This document shows, in pieces, positions 54,470 to 64,000 of a DNA stretch of 64,000 nt. The notes beneath the pieces are model-generated. The model saw only the letters and a program-made list of their open reading frames with translations, searched no databases and had not been told where the DNA came from. Location: assembly GCA_947372465.1 (NCBI GenBank), contig CANBTT010000004.1, forward strand, positions 28,058-92,057, in the 5' to 3' direction. Source of the stretch: Burkholderiales bacterium. GTDB lineage: Bacteria > Pseudomonadota > Gammaproteobacteria > Burkholderiales > Burkholderiaceae_C. The position numbers and the translations under genes are program-made. Within the stretch, counting starts at the first letter, position 1. The number at the start of each line of letters is the position of its first letter.

Positions 54470-55634
54470 GGGTAGTGGTCTCCATCAAATGGATGAAGCG
54501 ATCAAACAGGTAAGCAATGTCGTGGGGGCCAGGGGAAGCCTCAGGGTGCCCCTGGAAACAAAAGGCAGGTTGATCGGTTCTTTGCAAACCTTGCAATGAA
54601 CCATCAAAAAGAGAAACGTGCGTGACCTTCAAATTGGCTGGCAACTGAGTGGCATCCACTGCAAACCCATGGTTTTGAGAGGTGATGCACACACGGCCCG
54701 TGTCCAAATCCTTCACGGGGTGGTTTGCACCATGGTGGCCAAACTTCATCTTGTAGGTCTTCGCACCACTGGCCAAGGCCATGATCTGGTGACCCAAACA
54801 AATCCCAAAGGTCGGGATGCCTTGATTGATCAAGGTTTTGGCCGCCTCAATGGCGTAATCACAAGGCTGGGGGTCGCCAGGACCATTGGAGAGAAAAATA
54901 CCATCAGGGTTCAAGGCCAAGACCTCTTTGACCGAGGTCTTGGCCGGGACCACGGTGACGTCACAACCGCGCTCAACCAGCATGCGCAAGATGTTTTTCT
55001 TCACGCCAAAATCAAATGCAACCACTTTGTATTTGGCGACCAAAGGCTTTGCGTAGCCCGCACCGAGTTGCCACTCGCCTTCCTCAAAGCGATAGGTGCG
55101 GTGCGTGCTCACCTCTTGGGCCAAATCAAGTCCCGCCATGCTTTTGGCCGACTTGGCCAAATCGATGGCTTTGGCAATGAGCTCCGGGGTGATGGATTGC
55201 CCCATCTCAAGCGCCAAAATAGCACCATTTTGTGCACCCTTGGTTCTCAAGACACGCGTCAAAGCACGGGTATCGATTCCACAAATACCGAGTTTGTTTT
55301 CTGCTTTGAGGTAGCTTTCTAAGGACTGCTCGCTCCTGAAGTTCGAAGGCGCCTGGGGCAGATCCTTGATGATCAAACCTTGGGCATGGATTTGAGTGGA
55401 CTCGCAATCCTCGGCATTGATGCCGTAGTTGCCAATGTGGGGATACGTCAAGGTCACCAGTTGATGGGCATAACTTGGATCGGTCAATATTTCTTGATAG
55501 CCCGTCATGGAGGTGTTGAAAACAACCTCTCCAACGGTTTGACCTGCGGCGCCGAGGCTGAGGCCTTCAAAGACTGTGCCGTCTGCTAACGCCAAAATGG
55601 CTGGTGGGGTTTTACCCTGAAGAGACAAAAGCAC
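54462..55634 (-). CDS. carA: Carbamoyl-phosphate synthase small subunit
   Basis: The protein has 390 residues. The N-terminal domain has [15 protein letters not shown], and the class I glutaminase domain has [25 protein letters not shown] (catalytic Cys) and [10 protein letters not shown] (His/Glu). It supplies ammonia to CarB. The start codon is GTG ([19 protein letters not shown]); an RBS is not obvious. A long 430-base region precedes it. Confidence 0.97.
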   Translation of the reverse strand: MLLSLQGKTPPAILALADGTVFEGLSLGAAGQTVGEVVFNTSMTGYQEILTDPSYAHQLVTLTYPHIGNYGINAEDCESTQIHAQGLIIKDLPQAPSNFRSEQSLESYLKAENKLGICGIDTRALTRVLRTKGAQNGAILALEMGQSITPELIAKAIDLAKSAKSMAGLDLAQEVSTHRTYRFEEGEWQLGAGYAKPLVAKYKVVAFDFGVKKNILRMLVERGCDVTVVPAKTSVKEVLALNPDGIFLSNGPGDPQPCDYAIEAAKTLINQGIPTFGICLGHQIMALASGAKTYKMKFGHHGANHPVKDLDTGRVCITSQNHGFAVDATQLPANLKVTHVSLFDGSLQGLQRTDQPAFCFQGHPEASPGPHDIAYLFDRFIHLMETTTHA

Positions 55635-56067
55635 TGGGTTCTCCGTATGTGTTCGGTGACGCCCTTAGCGCACACAAATTGTCTTCATCTCGCAAATGAC
55701 GCGCTAGAAGCTTGTGCTTTTGGCTTTGGTGAATGCTAAACTTGTTTGAGCTTGGGGGCGTGCAGTAATGTAATGATTGCTTAAAAAAGCCTCCCATTAT
55801 AGTGCACCAAGCACTGCGCTTGAGAAAGGCTTGGCGCTATATTTTTTTCACTGCTGAGGACAATTCTTCTTCAATTTCTTCCTCCTTGTTCAAGTCATGC
55901 CCTAAAAACCATCCATCGGTGCTTGGCTAGACCCCAAGGACTTGGACTGGAGCAAATTAATCCCATAGTTAACTTTTTTAAAGCACAAAGCGCTTGGCGA
56001 GACAAAAAGCCCCAAAAAAGTCCAAGGTCGGACAGTTCAAAATCGCCCGCCAGCAGGTTCTAAGCAA
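55635..56067 (-). promoter_or_regulatory. Long untranslated region upstream of carA, with a TATAAT box and an inverted repeat
   Basis: No gene is supported in these 433 bases. On the minus strand TATAAT at 55796-55801 is a perfect -10 box, giving a leader of about 155 bases before carA. Just upstream, GCACCAAGC and GCTTGGCGC (plus strand, about 55804-55836) form a 9-bp inverted repeat with one mismatch, followed on the plus strand by TATATTTTTTT. It therefore looks like an operator over the -35 region or a terminator for an unseen plus-strand RNA. carAB is regulated by arginine and pyrimidines in enteric bacteria. Confidence 0.45.
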
Positions 56068-56868
56068 TCATTTGCGCATCACGGCGCTGCTGTATAAACA
56101 AATAGAGGCCGCAACAGCCACATTCAAGGACTCTTGCCCATGCGTTTGCATGATGCGAATGTGTTGGTCGGCTTTGCGCATCAAACTCTCACTCAAGCCC
56201 TGACCTTCGTGCCCCATCAACCAAGCACATGGGTGGGGCAAGCTGCCCTTGGCCACCAAGTCATGAAGGTACTCACCTTGGTGAGAGCTGGTCGCCAAAA
56301 AGGGCAGTTTCAAGGGCTCCAAATCGCCCTCTTGCAAAGACTCCACCAGTCGAAGCGAGAAATGAGCCCCCATCCCAGCGCGCAGCACCTTGCCGCTCCA
56401 AAGGGCCGCACTGCCCTTGATCGCCAAGATCTGAGTGCAGCCCATGGCGGCCGCCGTTCTGAGGATCGCGCCCACATTGCCCGCGTCTTGAAGGCGGTCC
56501 AAAATCAAGGTCATGCAACCTGGGTCAATGTCTTGAACTTGGGGCAACTCGCACTCAAAACCAAAATGCGAACTCGAACCCAATGCACTGATGGACTCAA
56601 AGAGGGTCTCAGACATCAACACATTTTGCTCAGCCACCGCTTTGAAGGTGCTGCCAATGGCGGGCCAGATCGACTCTGAAAACACCGCTTTTTTGATCTT
56701 CGCGCCCTTGTCCAATGCAGCCTGACAAAGGTGCTCGCCTTCAATCCAAAACGTTTGGGTTTGACGGTATTGCACGCTGTCTTGAGACAGCTTCCTCAGC
56801 GCTTTCAGTGCAGCGTTGTCTTTGGACGTGATCAGCAAGGGCTCACTGCGCACAAAAGGCCCACTCAT
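56068..56868 (-). CDS. TrmH/SpoU family RNA 2'-O-methyltransferase (RlmB-like)
   Basis: The protein has 266 residues from the ATG at 56868, which overlaps the rnhB stop codon as TGATG; the 21 extra residues in the ORF track lie inside rnhB. A small N-terminal substrate-binding domain (about 1-100, EPLLITSKDNAALKALRKL) precedes the SPOUT knot domain with LILDRLQDAGNVGAILRTAAAMG, AWLMGHEGQGLS and ESLNVAVAASICLY. The methyl target may be rRNA or tRNA. It is the last gene of the bamA-to-rnhB cluster. Confidence 0.9.
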   Translation of the reverse strand: MSGPFVRSEPLLITSKDNAALKALRKLSQDSVQYRQTQTFWIEGEHLCQAALDKGAKIKKAVFSESIWPAIGSTFKAVAEQNVLMSETLFESISALGSSSHFGFECELPQVQDIDPGCMTLILDRLQDAGNVGAILRTAAAMGCTQILAIKGSAALWSGKVLRAGMGAHFSLRLVESLQEGDLEPLKLPFLATSSHQGEYLHDLVAKGSLPHPCAWLMGHEGQGLSESLMRKADQHIRIMQTHGQESLNVAVAASICLYSSAVMRK

Positions 56869-57521
56869 CAGGTGCTCCCCTTTGATTGCGCAAGCACTTT
56901 GGCAACTGGGGCAAAGGTTTTTCTGTGCCAAGGCGTCACCCCCAAGTCGAGCAAAGCGCGTTGGTGTTGTGCGGTGCCGTAGCCCTTGTGAGATGCGAAA
57001 CCGTAGCCGGGAAACTCTTTGTCAATGCCATGGCACCAGCGGTCGCGGTGCACCTTGGCCAAAATGGAGGCCGCTTGTATGGCCGGGACATAATCATCGC
57101 CCCCCACCAAGGTGTGAACACGCATGGACAACTGAGGGGGACGGTTGCCATCGACCAAAACCACTTGGGGCGCCGTGACAAGACCCAAGACCGCTCGCCT
57201 CATGGCCAGCAATGTCGCTTGCAAGATGTTGAGCGCATCAATCTCTTCAATGCTCGCCTCTTGCACACAATAAGACAAGGCCCGCGCTTTGATCTCGAGC
57301 TCCAATTGATCGCGTTTTTTTTCCGTCAATTTCTTGGAGTCGGCCAAGCCTGCAATCGGACGAGCCGGGTCCAAGATCACCGCTGCCGCCACCACAGGAC
57401 CGACCCAAGGGCCTCGCCCTGCTTCGTCAACGCCGGCCACCAGCAAGTCGCTTGCCAAAATGGCCTGCAGCTCGTGGTCAAAGAGCGTGGAGATACGAGG
57501 AGACACCCGCTTTTGGATCAT
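56868..57521 (-). CDS. rnhB: Ribonuclease HII
   Basis: The protein has 217 residues. The catalytic signature [21 protein letters not shown] carries Asp32 and Glu33. [10 protein letters not shown] and [11 protein letters not shown] supply the further motifs, with the third catalytic Asp in [10 protein letters not shown]. The enzyme cuts RNA in hybrids and at single ribonucleotides in DNA. Its start overlaps the end of lpxB by 4 bases, so it is translationally coupled to lipid A genes as in many proteobacteria. Confidence 0.96.
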   Translation of the reverse strand: MIQKRVSPRISTLFDHELQAILASDLLVAGVDEAGRGPWVGPVVAAAVILDPARPIAGLADSKKLTEKKRDQLELEIKARALSYCVQEASIEEIDALNILQATLLAMRRAVLGLVTAPQVVLVDGNRPPQLSMRVHTLVGGDDYVPAIQAASILAKVHRDRWCHGIDKEFPGYGFASHKGYGTAQHQRALLDLGVTPWHRKTFAPVAKVLAQSKGST

Positions 57522-58699
57522 GACAACTCAGCCACAGAATTCTTTTGTCGCTGCATTTTTGAGCGACTCAAAAGCGAATGTATCGCTTCGGCACACAAAG
57601 TGGGGGTGTCCTTCTTTAAGCTTTGATGCAAGGCTTTGAACCGTTCGACCAACAGGGCCACCCGAGGTGCTTGATTGAACCATTTGAGCGTTTCGTGCGC
57701 CAAGTTCTCTGGCGTGCAATCGGACTGAAGCAACTCAGGGACCACAAACTCTTCACACAAAATATTGGGCAGTCCCACCCAAGGCTGCAGCCGTTGGCGT
57801 TTGATGATTTCCCATGAAAATGCATTCATGTGATAAGCAATGACCATGGGTTTTTTAAAAAGTGCCGCCTCAAGCGTTGCCGTTCCACTGGCCACCATGG
57901 CCACATCGCACGCGGCCAAACAGGCATGAGAGCGCCCGACCAAGAGCGTGCACAATGTGCTCATTTGAGTCTCACGCAAAACGGCCTGAATAAAAGGCAC
58001 GCCCGAGGCCGGTGTTGGCAACACAAATCGAATCTCGGGTTTGAGCTTGTGGATTTCTTTGGCGGCCAATAAAAAACGCCGCGTCATGTGCTCAATCTCA
58101 CTCAGACGACTCCCTGGCAGCAAGGCCACAAGAGGGACATGCGCCGCAAGCCCCAGGGATTGCCTGGCTTGCAGGGGATCCGTCTCCTGTGCAATGACTT
58201 GCGCCAAGGGATGCCCCACAAACGTGGCCTCAATGCCCTGCTGAGCCAAGAGCTTGGGCTCAAAGGGAAACAAACACAAGACATGGTCGACACTTTGAGC
58301 AATCTTGTGCACACGCTTGGCCCGCCATGCCCAAATGGAGGGGCACACAAACTGCACGCTCGGCACGCCTTTGAGCTTAAAGCGCCTGGCCAATTCCAAG
58401 TTGAAATCTGGCGCATCAATGCCAATGAAGACATCGGGCACTTGGCGCATGCTGTCCCTGAACATCTGATCGCGAATGCCCACGATTTCTTTGTAGTGCT
58501 TGAGGACTTCAAAGTAGCCTCGAACAGCCAATTTCTTGTAGGACCACTTGGACTGAAAACCCAAGGCATCCATCTGCGGGCCCCCGATGCCATGAAAGCT
58601 TGAATGGGCAAAACGATCCTTGAGACCTCGCAACATCAAGGACGCGAGCAAGTCCCCAGACACCTCTCCTGCCACCATTGCAAAATTCAAATGCGCCAT
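57518..58699 (-). CDS. lpxB: Lipid-A-disaccharide synthase
   Basis: The protein has 393 residues from the ATG at 58699; a GTG four codons earlier is the ORF-track start. The N-terminus [20 protein letters not shown] and the segments [11 protein letters not shown] and [13 protein letters not shown] are diagnostic, and [10 protein letters not shown] marks the second GT-B domain. It joins UDP-diacylglucosamine and lipid X to the lipid A disaccharide at the inner face of the membrane. It lies about 50 bases after lpxA. Confidence 0.96.
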   Translation of the reverse strand: MAHLNFAMVAGEVSGDLLASLMLRGLKDRFAHSSFHGIGGPQMDALGFQSKWSYKKLAVRGYFEVLKHYKEIVGIRDQMFRDSMRQVPDVFIGIDAPDFNLELARRFKLKGVPSVQFVCPSIWAWRAKRVHKIAQSVDHVLCLFPFEPKLLAQQGIEATFVGHPLAQVIAQETDPLQARQSLGLAAHVPLVALLPGSRLSEIEHMTRRFLLAAKEIHKLKPEIRFVLPTPASGVPFIQAVLRETQMSTLCTLLVGRSHACLAACDVAMVASGTATLEAALFKKPMVIAYHMNAFSWEIIKRQRLQPWVGLPNILCEEFVVPELLQSDCTPENLAHETLKWFNQAPRVALLVERFKALHQSLKKDTPTLCAEAIHSLLSRSKMQRQKNSVAELS

Positions 58700-58752
58700 G
58701 TGGTCTTGCACCTGTGTTTAGAAAACGATGGGGCCGTCATCCGTCAAGCGCT

Positions 58753-59547
58753 TTAGCGCACAATGCCACGTGTGGGGGCCGTTTGCTTTAAAAAGTCCAA
58801 CATGTCTTGCACATCGTTTTTGGCCTCAGGGTGCGAATCCTTCAAGCCTTCAATTTGAGAGATGGCTTCAGACAAACTCAATTGATCGCGGTACAAGTAT
58901 TTGTGCATCATCTTGACCGCATGGATTCTTCGCTCCTCAAAGCCTCGTCGCTTTAAGCCCTCAAAATTCATGGAGCGCGCATTGGCGGGTTGACCTTGCG
59001 CCATCACAAAGGGCGGCAGATCGGCAAAAAGCAATGCATTCATCGCGGTAAAACTGTGTTTGCCAATGCGACAAAACTGATGCACCACCGTAAAGCCACC
59101 CAAGATCACCCAGTCTTCCACGACCACATGACCAGCGAGTTGCGTGTTGTTGGCAAAAATGGTTTGGTTGCCCACCTGACAATCGTGGGCCAAGTGCACA
59201 TAGGCCATGATCCAATTGTCGTTGCCTATGCGGGTCACACCTTGGTCCTTGGCGGTTCCGATGTTGAAGGTGCAGAACTCACGGATCGTGTTTCTCGCTC
59301 CAATTTCCAAGCGCGTGGGCTCGCCTGCATATTTTTTATCTTGAGGCACCGCACCCAAAGAGTTGAATTGAAAAATTTGGTTCTTTTCACCGATCTGGGT
59401 GTGCCCTTCGATCACGCAATGAGGACCAATTTGAGTGTCGCGCGCAATTTTTACATGTGGGCCAATGCATGTATAGGCCCCAACGCTCACGCTGCTGTCA
59501 AGCTCAGCTCTTGGATCAATCAATGCGGTGGGATGAATCAGGCTCAT
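58753..59547 (-). CDS. lpxA: Acyl-ACP--UDP-N-acetylglucosamine O-acyltransferase
   Basis: The protein has 264 residues. Hexapeptide repeats of a left-handed beta helix run to about residue 190 (IHPTALIDPRAEL, VSVGAYTCIGPHVKIA). The catalytic His lies in MAYVHLAHDCQVG, and the helical C-terminus follows. It is the first committed step of lipid A synthesis. It follows fabZ by about 50 bases. Confidence 0.97.
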   Translation of the reverse strand: MSLIHPTALIDPRAELDSSVSVGAYTCIGPHVKIARDTQIGPHCVIEGHTQIGEKNQIFQFNSLGAVPQDKKYAGEPTRLEIGARNTIREFCTFNIGTAKDQGVTRIGNDNWIMAYVHLAHDCQVGNQTIFANNTQLAGHVVVEDWVILGGFTVVHQFCRIGKHSFTAMNALLFADLPPFVMAQGQPANARSMNFEGLKRRGFEERRIHAVKMMHKYLYRDQLSLSEAISQIEGLKDSHPEAKNDVQDMLDFLKQTAPTRGIVR

Positions 59548-59598
59548 GGCGTCAAAGTGTAGGTGGGTGAAGAAAAGAAGACCGGGTCCTTGGGACTT

Positions 59599-60039
59599 TT
59601 ATTTTGAAATGGCTTTGACCGCGCACATCAACTGCGCCTCGGTGGCCAACTCATCTCCGACAAATGCTTTGGCATTGAATTTAAAGATGCCGGCTTTCAT
59701 GCGCTCGAGTTCAACATCTAAAATCAATTGGTCGCCTGGCTCCACGGGTCGCTTAAAGCGAGCGCCATCAATGCCCGCAAAGTAATAGACCGATTGATCA
59801 TCGGGGGCGGTGCCCAGTGCATCAAAGGCGAGCAAGGCCGCTGCTTGTGCCAAGGCCTCTAGGATCAACACCCCTGGCATCACAGGGTGGTGAGGAAAGT
59901 GCCCCATAAAATGAGGCTCATTGATCGAGACATTTTTCAAGGCCTTGATGCGCACACCCGTTTCAAGCTCCAAGACCCGGTCCACCAATAAAATGGGATA
60001 GCGATGGGGCAACTGTTTGAGTATTTGATGGATGTCCAT
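59599..60039 (-). CDS. fabZ: 3-hydroxyacyl-[ACP] dehydratase FabZ
   Basis: The protein has 146 residues in a hot-dog fold. The catalytic segment is [26 protein letters not shown], containing the His and Glu of the active site. It dehydrates 3-hydroxyacyl-ACP in fatty acid elongation and shares its substrate with LpxA and LpxD. It begins directly after the lpxD stop with no gap. Confidence 0.97.
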   Translation of the reverse strand: MDIHQILKQLPHRYPILLVDRVLELETGVRIKALKNVSINEPHFMGHFPHHPVMPGVLILEALAQAAALLAFDALGTAPDDQSVYYFAGIDGARFKRPVEPGDQLILDVELERMKAGIFKFNAKAFVGDELATEAQLMCAVKAISK

Positions 60040-61089
60040 TTATGTTCCAGATGAAGTTTGAAGACCTTTTTCAAGAGCCATGATTCTCTCTCTCAATTTG
60101 TAGGCCTGTTTGAGGGTCACAGCATTTTTTTCCCACAAAGCATTGTCTTGGAGGGGATAAATACCGCTGTAATGTCCTGGCTTGTTGATGGAGCGCGTGA
60201 CCACCGTGGCAGCCGAGATGTGCACATGGTCCGTCAACTCCAAATGCCCCAAGACGATGGCACCTCCCCCCACGGTGCAAAACTGACCAATCTTGGCGCT
60301 GCCTGCAACGCCGACACATGCAGCCATCGCGGTGTGAGCACCGATGTGCACATTGTGTGCAATTTGAATGAGGTTGTCCAACTTGACCCCGTGTCCAATG
60401 ACCGTGTCCTCTAAGGCGCCCCGGTCAATGCAGGTGTTGGCTCCAATTTCAACCTCATCCCCTATTTGGACCGCCCCCAGTTGTTCGATCTTGACCCACA
60501 AAGCCCCATGGCCCAGCGCTGAGGCGCTGAACGCTTGCTCAGCACTTGGGTCCTTTGCAAAACCAAATCCATCGGCCCCAATGACCACTCCCGAATGCAC
60601 AATACAGCCCCGCCCAACTTGGCAGTTCTCTGACAAGGTGACGCGAGACTTGAGCCAAGAACCTTCCTCAACCGTGGCGCCTCTCTCAATCACACAAAAG
60701 GGCCCCACTTTCGCAGTGGCGTGAACCCGGGCATCAGGATGAATCACAGCACTCGGATGGATCAGGGGCTCCAACGCAGCGCTGGATTGAGCGGACCGAT
60801 CCATGTGTGCTTTGCGCCACCACTGGGTGAGTTTGGCGAAATACAAATACGGCTGAGGCGTCACCACCAAAACCTGATCAGGTCTTGCCAGCGAGCGAGC
60901 GTCTTCAGAGACGATCACCACAGAGGCCCTTGTATGGAGCAACTGAGAGGCGTACTTGGGATGACTTAAAAAACTAAGTGACCCAGTTTGGGCCACGTCC
61001 AAGGGCGACAGTCGGGAGAGCTGCGTATCGGGTGAACCCACCAGGGTGCCACCCAACGCGTCAACGATATCTCCTAGTCGCAGTAACAC
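60040..61089 (-). CDS. lpxD: UDP-3-O-(3-hydroxyacyl)glucosamine N-acyltransferase
   Basis: The protein has 349 residues. The N-terminal uridine-binding domain leads into a hexapeptide beta helix from about residue 105 ([20 protein letters not shown]). The catalytic His is in [30 protein letters not shown]-terminal helical extension follows. It adds the second acyl chain in lipid A synthesis. It lies 7 bases from skp. Confidence 0.97.
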   Translation of the reverse strand: MLLRLGDIVDALGGTLVGSPDTQLSRLSPLDVAQTGSLSFLSHPKYASQLLHTRASVVIVSEDARSLARPDQVLVVTPQPYLYFAKLTQWWRKAHMDRSAQSSAALEPLIHPSAVIHPDARVHATAKVGPFCVIERGATVEEGSWLKSRVTLSENCQVGRGCIVHSGVVIGADGFGFAKDPSAEQAFSASALGHGALWVKIEQLGAVQIGDEVEIGANTCIDRGALEDTVIGHGVKLDNLIQIAHNVHIGAHTAMAACVGVAGSAKIGQFCTVGGGAIVLGHLELTDHVHISAATVVTRSINKPGHYSGIYPLQDNALWEKNAVTLKQAYKLRERIMALEKGLQTSSGT

Positions 61090-61096
61090 ACCCGCC

Positions 61097-61633
61097 TTAT
61101 TTAGCGCTAGGCGAGCCGGTCGCAGGACTGGCAGCGTTGATGGTCTTGATCACTTTGTCCGTGATGTCGTGTTTGGGGTTGATGTAGACCGCCTCTTGCA
61201 AGACCAAGTCATATTTTTCAGACTCGGCCACTTGCCTGACCACACGATTGGCTTTTTCTAAAACTTGTTGGAACTCTTCATTCTTGCGTGCATTCAAGTC
61301 TTCTTGAAACTCACGGCGTTTTCTTTGGAAGTCACGATCTTGATCGACCAAAGATTTTTGACGCGACGATCTTTGTGTCTCTGACAAAGTGGGCGCATCG
61401 CGCTCGAGTTTTTCGCTGGCGGATTTTAAACCGTTGCCAATATCCACCAATTCACGCTCGCGTTTGGAGAATTCTTGCTCCAATTTGGCTTGAGCGGCCT
61501 TGGCCGTGTTGGCTTCTCGGAAGATTCGATCCGTGTTGACGAATCCAACTCGAAACTCCTGGGCATGAACAGCCAGTGCGGTCACACCAAGCAGGCCAAT
61601 TAAAAAAGTACTGCGAAGAATATGTTTCATCAA
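61097..61633 (-). CDS. skp: Periplasmic chaperone Skp (OmpH)
   Basis: The protein has 178 residues. The signal peptide ends near VHAQEF, followed by [29 protein letters not shown] and a long charged coiled coil (about 40-130) that forms the tentacles of the trimer. It holds unfolded outer-membrane proteins on the way to BamA. Its start overlaps the bamA stop by 4 bases. Confidence 0.94.
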   Translation of the reverse strand: MMKHILRSTFLIGLLGVTALAVHAQEFRVGFVNTDRIFREANTAKAAQAKLEQEFSKRERELVDIGNGLKSASEKLERDAPTLSETQRSSRQKSLVDQDRDFQRKRREFQEDLNARKNEEFQQVLEKANRVVRQVAESEKYDLVLQEAVYINPKHDITDKVIKTINAASPATGSPSAK

Positions 61634-63924
61634 AACGAGGTCCCAATTTGAAATTGCAATTTCTGGATTCTATCGCCTTCAAGGTGCCTTATGGGATTTG
61701 CAATCGCAAATCTTAAGGGCCCCATGGGAGAGACCCAGCTGATGCCCATGCCGTAAGAGCTCCTTAATTGGGCCAAACGAATGGCTTCATTTTCCCCAAA
61801 AACGTTGCCCATGTCATAAAACCCATACAAACGCAGCGATTTGTCGTTGCCTGCCCCTGGAAAAGGAATGAAAAACTCTGCATTCACAACGAGCTTCTTC
61901 GCACCACCGATCACCAAACCCGTGATGTCTCTGGGGCCCAAGGAGCCTTGATCAAAACCTCTGACCGATCCCAGTCCACCGACAAAGAAACTCTTGAAGA
62001 TGGGAAAGGGCTGGCCATTGAGTCCTCGACCAACGCCAAGTTCGCTGTTCAAGGCCAAACTGTACTGCTTGGACAAGGGGTAATAGTACTGGTACTGTCC
62101 ACCCGCTCTGACGTAATGCGCAACGCCCGCAATGGAATAATCTGAATAAGCTCGCGCCAAAACACCTCGCGTTGGCGCCATCACCGAGTCTCTGGAGTCT
62201 CTTAACCAACCCACATTGAGTGGCAAGGAGCTGCTGGTGTAGCCAAATCTGTCGGCATAGTCCAAATAAGACGCAGGAATGCTGGTGCCCGGCACGATGG
62301 TCGTTTGCTCAACCGACAAGCCCATTGAGATGCGGTCGATCTCAGTGACGGGTATTCCAAAGCGCATCCCTAAACCGGAGGAAACCAATCGATAGTTGCC
62401 CGCTTGGTCATTGTAGGGACGCATGGAGCGGTGCGTAAAGTCAAATGTTCTTGAAATGCCGTCTTCAGTGAAATACGGATTGGTGGTGTTCATGGTGAAG
62501 ACTTGGTTGTACTTGCTGGTGCTCACCTGGGTGCCCAAGAAGTTACCGGTTCCAAAAATGTTGTCTTGCTGAATACCAAAAGTCACAAAGAGCTTTTCAT
62601 AAGATGAAAAGCCTGCACCCAACTGCAAAGAACCCGTGGGTTTTTCTGCCACCGTCACGGTCAAATCCACCTGGTCCAAGCTGCCTGGCACATCTTGCGT
62701 CTCGATGGACACGTCCTTGAAATAGCCCAGTCTCTCGACGCGGTCTCTGGACAGACGAATGCGGTCGCCATCGTACCAAGCGGACTCCATTTGCCTGAAC
62801 TCACGGCGAATGATCTCGTCGCGCGTGCGGGTGTTGCCGGCCAAATTGATGCGTCGCACATAGGCACGCCTAGAGGGGTCGGCTTGAAGCACCAAATTGA
62901 CCAAGTTCTTTTCACGGTCCACTTCTGTTCTTGGCTCCACGCGAGCAAAAGCAAAGCCAAAATTGCCAAAATAATCGGTGAAGGCCTTCATGGTTTGAGC
63001 CACATCGTTGGCATTGTAGGTTTGCCCGACTTTGATACCGATCAGGGCCTTGAACTCATCTTCGCGGCCCAAATAGTAGCCCTCCAGCTGAATGCCCGAG
63101 ACCACAAAACGCTCACCTTCGAAAACATTGACGGTGATCACAATGTCTTGTCGATCAGGTGAGATGGCCACTTGCGTGGACTCAATTTTGAACTCCAAAA
63201 AACCTCTTGAGAGATAAAACGACTTCAAGGTCTCAAGGTCAGCATTGAGCTTGGCACGAGAATATCGATCCGACTTGGTGTACCAACTCAACCAGTTTCC
63301 CGTGTTCAAGTCCAGTTGATTGCGAAGGTCAGATTGACTGTAAAAGTGATTGCCCACCAATTTAATTTCTTTGATCTTGGCCACATCGCCTTCGATCACA
63401 CTGAAGGTCAGGTTGACGCGGTTGCGCTCAATCGGGGTGATGGTGGTGGTGATCTCCGCGCCATACAAGGAGCGGTTGATGTATTGGCGCTTGAGTTCTT
63501 GCTCGGCTCGATCGGCCAAAGCCTTGTCAAAGGGGCGTCCATCGGCCAAACCAATGTCCCGCAAGGCTTTCTTTAAGGTGTCTTTGTCAAACTCTTTGGT
63601 GCCCACGAATTCAACACTCGAGATGATGGGGCGTTCCTCAACGATCACGATCACGATGCCTTGCCTGGTCTCGATGCGAACATCCTTGAACAGACCCAAG
63701 CCGAACAATGAGCGAATGGCGGCCGTGCCTTGCTCATCGGTGTAGGTTTCACCCACTTTAAATGGCAAGGAGGCAAAGACCGTTCCAGGCTCAACGCGCT
63801 GCAAACCCTCCAAGCGGATATCGCTCATGACAAAGGGCTCGCCAGCCAACGCATTCGAGCTCCAAGCAAACAAGCTCAAGGTCAACAAAAGGACGCTGAA
63901 GAATCGATTGAATAATACGTGCAT
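61630..63924 (-). CDS. bamA: Outer membrane protein assembly factor BamA
   Basis: The protein has 764 residues from the ATG at 63924; a GTG four codons earlier is the ORF-track start. A signal peptide (to about NALAGEPF) is followed by five POTRA domains (about 25-420) and an Omp85 barrel with the VRGFDQGSLGPRD motif in the lid loop and a terminal Phe (FQIGTSF). It inserts beta-barrel proteins into the outer membrane and is essential. The 76 bases to the right edge show no feature; rseP is expected beyond. Confidence 0.97.
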   Translation of the reverse strand: MHVLFNRFFSVLLLTLSLFAWSSNALAGEPFVMSDIRLEGLQRVEPGTVFASLPFKVGETYTDEQGTAAIRSLFGLGLFKDVRIETRQGIVIVIVEERPIISSVEFVGTKEFDKDTLKKALRDIGLADGRPFDKALADRAEQELKRQYINRSLYGAEITTTITPIERNRVNLTFSVIEGDVAKIKEIKLVGNHFYSQSDLRNQLDLNTGNWLSWYTKSDRYSRAKLNADLETLKSFYLSRGFLEFKIESTQVAISPDRQDIVITVNVFEGERFVVSGIQLEGYYLGREDEFKALIGIKVGQTYNANDVAQTMKAFTDYFGNFGFAFARVEPRTEVDREKNLVNLVLQADPSRRAYVRRINLAGNTRTRDEIIRREFRQMESAWYDGDRIRLSRDRVERLGYFKDVSIETQDVPGSLDQVDLTVTVAEKPTGSLQLGAGFSSYEKLFVTFGIQQDNIFGTGNFLGTQVSTSKYNQVFTMNTTNPYFTEDGISRTFDFTHRSMRPYNDQAGNYRLVSSGLGMRFGIPVTEIDRISMGLSVEQTTIVPGTSIPASYLDYADRFGYTSSSLPLNVGWLRDSRDSVMAPTRGVLARAYSDYSIAGVAHYVRAGGQYQYYYPLSKQYSLALNSELGVGRGLNGQPFPIFKSFFVGGLGSVRGFDQGSLGPRDITGLVIGGAKKLVVNAEFFIPFPGAGNDKSLRLYGFYDMGNVFGENEAIRLAQLRSSYGMGISWVSPMGPLRFAIANPIRHLEGDRIQKLQFQIGTSF

Positions 63925-64000
63925 TGTCAAAATCACTCAATGGTGGGGACTCAAAATTGATGGCTGATTATCGATCACTTCACGCACAAAAAATCGATCC

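Noticed and set aside
54618-55322. 234-aa plus-strand ORF
   Set aside because: It is a long open frame antisense to carA, and its composition is that of a shadow frame.
56886-57626. 246-aa plus-strand ORF
   Set aside because: It is antisense to rnhB and the end of lpxB, both certain genes.
1-64000. CRISPR arrays, rRNA or tRNA genes, prophage genes
   Set aside because: No spaced direct repeats, cloverleaf-like sequences or phage structural genes were recognised in the intergenic regions.

Overview
The window reads as a chromosomal segment of a betaproteobacterium of the order Burkholderiales, most likely near the Comamonadaceae. The grounds are the gene orders bamA-skp-lpxD-fabZ-lpxA-lpxB-rnhB, carA-carB-greA, and rlmE-ftsH-folP-glmM next to a pst operon, the small 4.5S-type SRP RNA divergent from dnaX, the many Bug-type (TctC) periplasmic receptors, and the protein sequences themselves. 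Nearly every base is coding. No tRNA, rRNA, CRISPR array, integrase or transposase was seen.

Layout. 1-5519: the 5' end of dnaX, SRP RNA, a VOC protein, a periplasmic copper chaperone (PCuAC) divergent from a TonB-dependent receptor, a DsbA/FrnE-like oxidoreductase, and thioredoxin. 5684-10719: rho, zinc-free type-B ribosomal protein L31, a polytopic membrane protein of GT-C type, and a MATE exporter. 10699-12069: phoR. 12070-31860: a block of about 20 kb of acid and acyl-CoA catabolism genes: three Bug receptors, three CaiB/BaiF CoA-transferases, two acyl-CoA dehydrogenases (one a fused double-domain form), enoyl-CoA hydratase, MaoC hydratase, MmgE/PrpD, an acyl-CoA ligase, two amidohydrolases, a carboxymuconolactone-decarboxylase-like protein, a flavin reductase and a GST. 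31861-37076: phoB, phoU, pstB, pstA, pstC, pstS. 37260-41346: ppx, sixA-like phosphatase, ppk1. 41521-44186: glycosyltransferase, PlcP-like metallophosphoesterase and OlsB-like acyltransferase. 44292-55634: glmM, folP, ftsH, rlmE, yhbY, a DUF4149 protein, greA, carB, carA. 56068-63924: an RNA methyltransferase, rnhB and the lipid A / outer-membrane assembly cluster.

How it fits together. The centre of interest is phosphate. The Pst transporter, PhoU and PhoB lie together, with Pho-box-like 11-bp-phased repeats upstream of pstS, of ppx and of the olsB-plcP-agt operon. That operon looks like a lipid-remodelling module. A PlcP-type phospholipase C would release diacylglycerol from phospholipids, an Agt-type GT4 enzyme would glycosylate it, and an OlsB-type acyltransferase would contribute to phosphorus-free ornithine lipid. 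The partner kinase gene phoR lies 20 kb away, and the catabolic block sits exactly between phoB and phoR on the strand where they are usually adjacent. This is best explained by insertion into an ancestral phoB-phoR operon. The remainder is mainly housekeeping: envelope biogenesis, translation, transcription factors, and carbamoyl phosphate and folate synthesis.
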